36,294 bases of DNA from JBCCMB01 sp039026555 (GTDB taxonomy: Bacteria; Pseudomonadota; Alphaproteobacteria; Caulobacterales; Hyphomonadaceae), in the NCBI GenBank assembly GCA_039026555.1, contig JBCCMB010000014.1, positions 1 through 36,294 of the forward strand. Reading direction: 5' to 3'. Position 1 is the stretch's first letter, and every line of letters starts with the position of its first letter. This document shows positions 32,163-36,294 of the stretch, in pieces. Under the pieces are notes generated by a model. It was not told the origin of the DNA, made no database searches, and worked only from the letters and a program-made list of their open reading frames with translations. Position numbers and translations under genes: made by a program.

Positions 32163-32942
32163 ATGAATTTGGATAGCAGCGTATCAGCCGTGATCACGGG
32201 CGGTGCTTCAGGTCTGGGCGCGGCCACGGCCCGCCGGCTTGCGGGGCAGGGCGTGAAAGTCGCGCTGTTTGATCTCAATGCGGAGAAGGGCGAAGCGCTA
32301 GCAAGCGAACTCGGCGGCGTCTTCTGCAACGTCAACGTCACCTCGGATGAAAGCGTCGACGCCGGGTTTGCAAAATCGCGAGAGGCGATTGGACAGGAGC
32401 GCATCCTGATCAATTGCGCGGGGACCGGCAATGCGATTAAGACGGCGTCGCGCAACAAGGAAACCGGCGAGATCTCGCATTTCCCACTCGATAAATTCGA
32501 CCTGATCATTCAGATCAATCTCGTGGGCACGTTTCGCTGTATCGCGAAGTCCGCAGCGGGGATGATGACGCTGGATCCGGTCGACGGGGAACGCGGCGCG
32601 ATTGTGAACACAGCCTCGGTCGCCGCAGAAGACGGGCAGATAGGCCAGGCGTCTTACTCGGCGTCGAAAGGCGGCGTTGTCGGCATGACCTTGCCGATCG
32701 CGCGGGATTTGTCTCGCGAACTCATCCGCGTGAATACCATTCTTCCAGGTATTTTCGACACGCCGCTCTTAGCCGGCGCGCCAGAGAACGTACGGGCGGC
32801 TTTAGGCGCTCAGGTGCCGCATCCGGCCCGTCTGGGTAATCCGGATGAGTATGCGGCGTTGGCGCTGGAAATGTGCCGCAATGGCTATTTCAATGGCGAA
32901 GACGTGCGGCTGGACGGCGCCATCCGTATGGCGCCGCGTTAG
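32163..32942 (+). CDS. Short-chain dehydrogenase, 3-hydroxyacyl-CoA dehydrogenase type
   Basis: This 259-residue SDR is intact: VITGGASGLGAATARRLAGQ is the cofactor loop, LFDLNAEKGE gives the NAD-type Asp, INCAGTGNA is the NAG-like block, and NTASVAAEDGQIGQASYSAS with the following Lys holds the Ser/Tyr/Lys active site. The C-terminus PHPARLGNPDEYAALALEMC and FNGEDVRLDGAIRMAPR match HSD17B10-like enzymes that oxidise 3-hydroxyacyl-CoA in fatty or branched-chain acid breakdown. AGGAAGA lies before ATG 32163. It contrasts with the degenerate SDR at 16009. Confidence 0.93.
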   Translation: MNLDSSVSAVITGGASGLGAATARRLAGQGVKVALFDLNAEKGEALASELGGVFCNVNVTSDESVDAGFAKSREAIGQERILINCAGTGNAIKTASRNKETGEISHFPLDKFDLIIQINLVGTFRCIAKSAAGMMTLDPVDGERGAIVNTASVAAEDGQIGQASYSASKGGVVGMTLPIARDLSRELIRVNTILPGIFDTPLLAGAPENVRAALGAQVPHPARLGNPDEYAALALEMCRNGYFNGEDVRLDGAIRMAPR

Positions 32943-32968
32943 TCACTGCGTCTGACGGATCCAAAACG

Positions 32969-33009
32969 AAGCCGCCGCCAGAGCGATGCTCTCCAGCGGC
33001 GGTTTGTTT
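32969..33009. terminator. Bidirectional intrinsic terminator
   Basis: Arms 32969-32978 and 32996-33005 form a 10-bp stem (CCGCCGC/GCGGCGG core) with an inner AGAGC-GAT-GCTCT hairpin. On the plus strand TTTGTTTG follows, and on the minus strand CTTCGTTTTGG follows. It lies between the convergent SDR and lipoprotein genes and can serve both. Confidence 0.8.
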
Positions 33010-33036
33010 GCGCGTAACGCTGGTTTGGCGCAGCGT

Positions 33037-33576
33037 TTAGCTCGGCTCGGGACGCTGGATTCTTGAGGCGAGGTTTTTCGTGACGTCGCGTGCATCGAAT
33101 GCACGCACTTCATCGCCGGGCTTCTCGCCTGTGCGCAACACGATCTCAGCGGACGCGTCATAGCGTGTGATTTCGCGATAGGTCACATCGCTCCAGAACG
33201 GATCATATGCGCCATACCATCCAAAACGGGGGTGAAAATAGGAATAGCGGAAGCCGTAGCGCGAATAATAGGGGCTGAATGCGCTGCCGCCCGAAGCTCG
33301 GATACGCGTTTCTTTTTCCGTTTCGCGATCGGTGATCACAAAATAATCATAGCCGCGCTCCAGCGTCACTTCGGCGGCGCGGAACAGCAAATACGTCTCA
33401 ACCGTTTCGCGATCGGTCAGCGAATTGCCCTTAAAGGCGACCATCACGCGATCGGTTTCGATCTGTGTTTCCGAATAGCCTTTGGCGCCGTCGGTGAGGG
33501 CTGGCTGATAAGGGGTGGATGTGGCGCAAGCGGCGACCGTCAATGCGGCGACTGCAGCGGCGAATATGCGAAGCAT
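33037..33576 (-). CDS. CC0125/CC1285-like lipoprotein
   Basis: This 179-residue protein has a lipoprotein signal (MLRIFAAAVAALTVAAC), giving a lipidated Cys at about residue 17. The mature part has YQPALTDGAKGYSETQIETD, VMVAFKGNSLTDRETVETYL, and LFRAAEVTLERGYDYFVITD, then a Tyr/Phe-rich segment (YYSRYGFRYSYFHPRFGWYG) and a C-terminal KNLASRIQ. This fits the Caulobacter CC0125/CC1285 lipoprotein family, which is uncharacterised. It is an outer-membrane or periplasmic-face protein. TATATT lies about 40 bases upstream of the gene on the minus strand as a possible -10 box. Confidence 0.85.
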   Translation of the reverse strand: MLRIFAAAVAALTVAACATSTPYQPALTDGAKGYSETQIETDRVMVAFKGNSLTDRETVETYLLFRAAEVTLERGYDYFVITDRETEKETRIRASGGSAFSPYYSRYGFRYSYFHPRFGWYGAYDPFWSDVTYREITRYDASAEIVLRTGEKPGDEVRAFDARDVTKNLASRIQRPEPS

Positions 33577-33684
33577 GGCGTTCTCCTTGAACCCGACGAC
33601 GACCCCAATATAGACGCTAGTGAACCGCAGATGAATGGAACCCGAACAGGTTCTTGACCAAGATTGATTTTTTTGTTCGTCGGG

Positions 33685-34824
33685 CTAGACCATCGCCGCT
33701 TCGTAAAGCGCTTCAAAATCCGCTTGTTCAAGGGGTTTCGGGTTGGTGAAGGTCGCCAAATCCTTCATCGCCCATTTCACAACGCCCGCCCCGCGGCTGG
33801 CGTCGAAGCCTAACGCCTTAAGCCCCGCAGGAATGCCAAGATCCTCATTTAATTCTGCAATCGCGTCGCCAAGATCTGCGCCGGCCGGCAAGCCCATCGC
33901 CGTTCGAATACGTGCGTAAGGTTCTTCCATATTGGGTGCGTCCGCGTTGAAGCGCAGCACGTGCGGGAGCCAGATGGCGTTCAACGTGCCGTGGTGCGGA
34001 CGCAAATCGGTCAATCGTCCCGCCCCGTGCGACAGGGAATGAACCGCGCCCAGCCCTTTGACGAAGGCGAGCGCGCCTTCATAGGACGCGAGCATCATGT
34101 TCCACCGCGCGTCCGGGTCGGAGCCGTCTTCGGTGGCGCGTTTCAGCATGCCTTGGCCGACGGCGCGCGCCACGCCGTCAAGGCCGATGGCGTCAGCGAC
34201 CGGGTTGGCGGAGGGCGATATGATCGACTCAATACAATGCGTAACCGCGTCCATTCCAGTCGCGGCCGTCAGATGCGGGGGGAGGCCGAACGTGAGGTCG
34301 GGATCGCAAATTGCGGTGGCCGGCATAGCCCGGGGCGACACGAAAAGTTCTTTGCGGCCAGATTTCATCGTCACCATAAAGCCGGCGGAGACTTCTGAAC
34401 CTGTCCCGGACGTCGTTGGGACGGCGATTAGCGGTGGAAGGGCTTTGATCAGGCGCGTGCCGCGCTCCGCCGTGCCGTATTGATCATAAGGGCCTTCATG
34501 CGTCGCCATGAGACCGACCATTTTCGACATATCGAGCGAGGAGCCGCCGCCGAGGCCGATTATGCTGTCCGCGCCGCTTTCTTTATAAGCGGTCGTCGCG
34601 ATCTCCGCCTGGGCTTCTTCCGGATTGGGCAGGGTATCGGCAAAGACGCCGGCGGGCGCCTCGTCAAGCTGCTCCAAAACCTTATCCAACAGCCCTGCGG
34701 CCTTAATCCCTGGGTCGGTGACGATGAAAGGACGGGCGCCGCGAAGTTTTTTCAGCGTTTTCGCCAATTGGCTGATTGCGCCATGATCGAAAATACCGGT
34801 GCTCATATATGGAATGACGGCCAT
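33685..34824 (-). CDS. Iron-containing alcohol dehydrogenase
   Basis: This 379-residue group III alcohol dehydrogenase has GGGSSLDMSKMVGL near residue 92 for NAD binding, PTTSGTGSEVSAGFMV and CDPDLTFGLPPHLTAATGMD with the first metal Asp. Metal His residues follow in AVTHCIES and HSLSHGAGRLTD, and LRPHHGTLNAIWLPHVLRFN has the last His. It oxidises or reduces alcohols/aldehydes with NAD(P) in the cytoplasm; substrate unknown. ATG at 34824 has GGATGTCTCC upstream. It is divergent from a dipeptide-type ABC ATPase gene. Confidence 0.93.
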   Translation of the reverse strand: MAVIPYMSTGIFDHGAISQLAKTLKKLRGARPFIVTDPGIKAAGLLDKVLEQLDEAPAGVFADTLPNPEEAQAEIATTAYKESGADSIIGLGGGSSLDMSKMVGLMATHEGPYDQYGTAERGTRLIKALPPLIAVPTTSGTGSEVSAGFMVTMKSGRKELFVSPRAMPATAICDPDLTFGLPPHLTAATGMDAVTHCIESIISPSANPVADAIGLDGVARAVGQGMLKRATEDGSDPDARWNMMLASYEGALAFVKGLGAVHSLSHGAGRLTDLRPHHGTLNAIWLPHVLRFNADAPNMEEPYARIRTAMGLPAGADLGDAIAELNEDLGIPAGLKALGFDASRGAGVVKWAMKDLATFTNPKPLEQADFEALYEAAMV

Positions 34825-34950
34825 GGAGACATCCTTCTGCGTGCGACTATGAGCCGGCGGTTTCTACCTTATGCGCTTTCGCCTTTCCATGGGCGGTGCG
34901 CGCGGTCTAATTCAGCGTGTTGGACCCATTCGCGAAAGGGGTTGCGCTAG

Positions 34951-36294
34951 GTGAACGAAGACAAGGCCGTTTTTCGCGTCCGCGATCTGCGCGTGACGTT
35001 TGAGACGCCCGACGGTGATGTGAACGCCGTGCGCGGGCTAGATTTCGAGGTGGCGGCGGGCGAATGCTTGGGCATTGTCGGCGAAAGCGGATCTGGAAAA
35101 AGCCAAACGGCTTTGGCCGCAATGGGGTTGCTGGCGTCTAATGGCCGCGCAGAGGGCGTGACGGAATTCCAAGGCCAAAACCTGATCGGCATGCCGCGCA
35201 AAGCGCTCAACCAAATTCGCGGCGGCGACGTTGCTATGATTTTCCAGGATCCGCTCACCTCGCTGACCCCGCATATGAGCGTCGGAGATCAATTGCGCGA
35301 AGTCTTGGCGCGCCATCGCGGCTTAAAGGGCGCGGCGGCGGATAAAATCTGCGTCGATTGGCTGGAGCATGTGCGCATTCCGGAAGCGGCGCGGCGGATG
35401 GATCAATTTCCGCACGAATTGTCCGGCGGCATGCGCCAGCGTGTAATGATCGCCGCAGCCATGTTGTGCGAGCCGCGTTTGTTGATCGCGGATGAACCAA
35501 CAACTGCATTGGATGTGACGGTTCAGGCCCAAGTATTGGAACTGATGGATGAGTTGAAACGCGAAACGGGCGCGGGGCTCATCCTGATCACGCATGATAT
35601 GGGCGTGGTGGCGCGCATGTGCGACCGCGTGGTTGTGATGCGGCATGGTCAAGCGGTGGAGCGCGGCGATGTGGAGACCATCTTCAACGCGCCGCAGAAC
35701 GAGTACACCCGCATGTTGTTGGATGCGACGCCGCGATTGGACCGCACCGATCGCGGCGGACGTCCGGTCATTTCCGATCCGCCGGCCTTATCCGTTGAGC
35801 CGATCCTGATGGCGCGCGATGTGCGCGTCAGCTTTCCCGTGCCAAATCCCAAGGGCGGCCTGTTCTCCAAGAAGCTAAGCCTGCGCGCGGTGGACGGCGT
35901 CAGCTTCGATTTGAGGCCTGGAGAAACTCTGGGCGTGGTGGGCGAAAGCGGGTGCGGGAAATCTACATTGGCCAGGGCCATACTGAAGCTGATCGATCCG
36001 ACGAGCGGGTCGGTCGCGTGGCTAGGCCGGGACATCGCCGACGCTGATGCGCGCGAAATGCGAGGTCTGCGCAACACCTTGCAAATCGTGTTTCAGGATC
36101 CGATGGCCAGCCTGGATCCGCGCATGTCGATCAGCCAATCCATCGCCGAGCCATTGACCGTATTTCGACCAGACATGTCCGCCGAAGCCCGACACAGCGC
36201 GGCGAAAGACATGATGGTCCGTGTCGGTTTGGACGCCACTCTGGTCAACCGCTATCCCCATGAATTGTCGGGCGGCCAGAACCAGCGCGTCGGC
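34951..36294 (+). CDS. Double ABC ATPase of a peptide/nickel-type importer, partial
   Basis: The frame is open from GTG at 34951 (in-frame TAG directly before it; AAAGGGG 9 bases upstream) to the window edge, 448 codons without a stop. It has two ABC domains: the first has GESGSGKSQ, LSGGMRQRV and LIADEPTTALDV, the second has GESGCGKST and ends at LSGGQNQRVG just before its Walker B. Both have the FQDP Q-loop. The DppD-like plus DppF-like fused arrangement resembles YejF and similar oligopeptide importers. The C-terminal half of the second domain and partner permeases lie outside. It is divergent from the alcohol dehydrogenase gene. Confidence 0.93.
   Translation, partial: MNEDKAVFRVRDLRVTFETPDGDVNAVRGLDFEVAAGECLGIVGESGSGKSQTALAAMGLLASNGRAEGVTEFQGQNLIGMPRKALNQIRGGDVAMIFQDPLTSLTPHMSVGDQLREVLARHRGLKGAAADKICVDWLEHVRIPEAARRMDQFPHELSGGMRQRVMIAAAMLCEPRLLIADEPTTALDVTVQAQVLELMDELKRETGAGLILITHDMGVVARMCDRVVVMRHGQAVERGDVETIFNAPQNEYTRMLLDATPRLDRTDRGGRPVISDPPALSVEPILMARDVRVSFPVPNPKGGLFSKKLSLRAVDGVSFDLRPGETLGVVGESGCGKSTLARAILKLIDPTSGSVAWLGRDIADADAREMRGLRNTLQIVFQDPMASLDPRMSISQSIAEPLTVFRPDMSAEARHSAAKDMMVRVGLDATLVNRYPHELSGGQNQRVG

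Overview
The window is ordinary, gene-dense chromosome from an alphaproteobacterium. I think it comes from the Caulobacter/Hyphomonadaceae/Parvularcula side of the class. The reasons are GC-rich coding with strong G/C third-position bias, the combination of an RcdA-type (DUF1465) protein, a DUF1013 protein (TrcR type), a COQ9 protein beside rpsU and DUF465/DUF1192 small proteins, three-part transhydrogenase genes, and a lipoprotein that resembles the Caulobacter CC0125/CC1285 family. I see no insertion sequence, phage module, CRISPR array, rRNA or tRNA.

Layout. Positions 1-6687 are a minus-strand series: M3 peptidase, UbiB/ABC1-type kinase, PaaI-type thioesterase, alpha/beta hydrolase, then a bioenergetic set (aa3 oxidase subunit IV-like protein, pntAA, a 57-aa membrane protein, pntAB cut by the window edge). 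Positions 6757-10794 hold a sigma-54 response regulator resembling TacA and a NatAB-like ABC exporter. Positions 10909-15406 hold rpsU (apparently without a normal start codon), coq9, a small HTH protein, purE-purK, a diguanylate cyclase and a divergent DUF465 pair. Positions 15598-19608 hold a two-TM protein, an SDR that has lost its catalytic residues, trcR, a quinone oxidoreductase, a DUF1192 protein and rcdA. Positions 19605-27136 are mostly minus-strand metabolism: acyl-CoA dehydrogenase, glycine oxidase ThiO, leucine-type dehydrogenase, a methyltransferase-like protein with an acidic tail, a lipase-like lipoprotein and a uracil-DNA glycosylase. Positions 27175-36294 hold pirin, an M28 peptidase, a cold-shock protein, a DMT exporter, a YkvA protein, an SDR, a lipoprotein, an iron alcohol dehydrogenase and the start of a dipeptide-type double ABC ATPase.

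How genes may work together. The clearest theme is cell-cycle control. In Caulobacter, TacA is a ClpXP substrate delivered by the adaptor RcdA, and c-di-GMP acts in the same adaptor hierarchy. Here a TacA-like regulator, RcdA, a GGDEF enzyme and the cell-cycle regulator TrcR lie within about 13 kb. The pnt genes form a proton-coupled NADPH-generating unit, and purE-purK form a translationally coupled two-step purine module.

I did not find a clearly new multi-gene system. The most useful leads are local: the AUC start of rpsU, overlapping divergent start codons at 30704-30707, a degenerate SDR, an FliM/CheZ-like peptide at the end of the methyltransferase-like protein, mutually exclusive hairpins in front of trcR, a perfect palindrome between rpsU and coq9, and an unlisted small gene inside the pnt operon.
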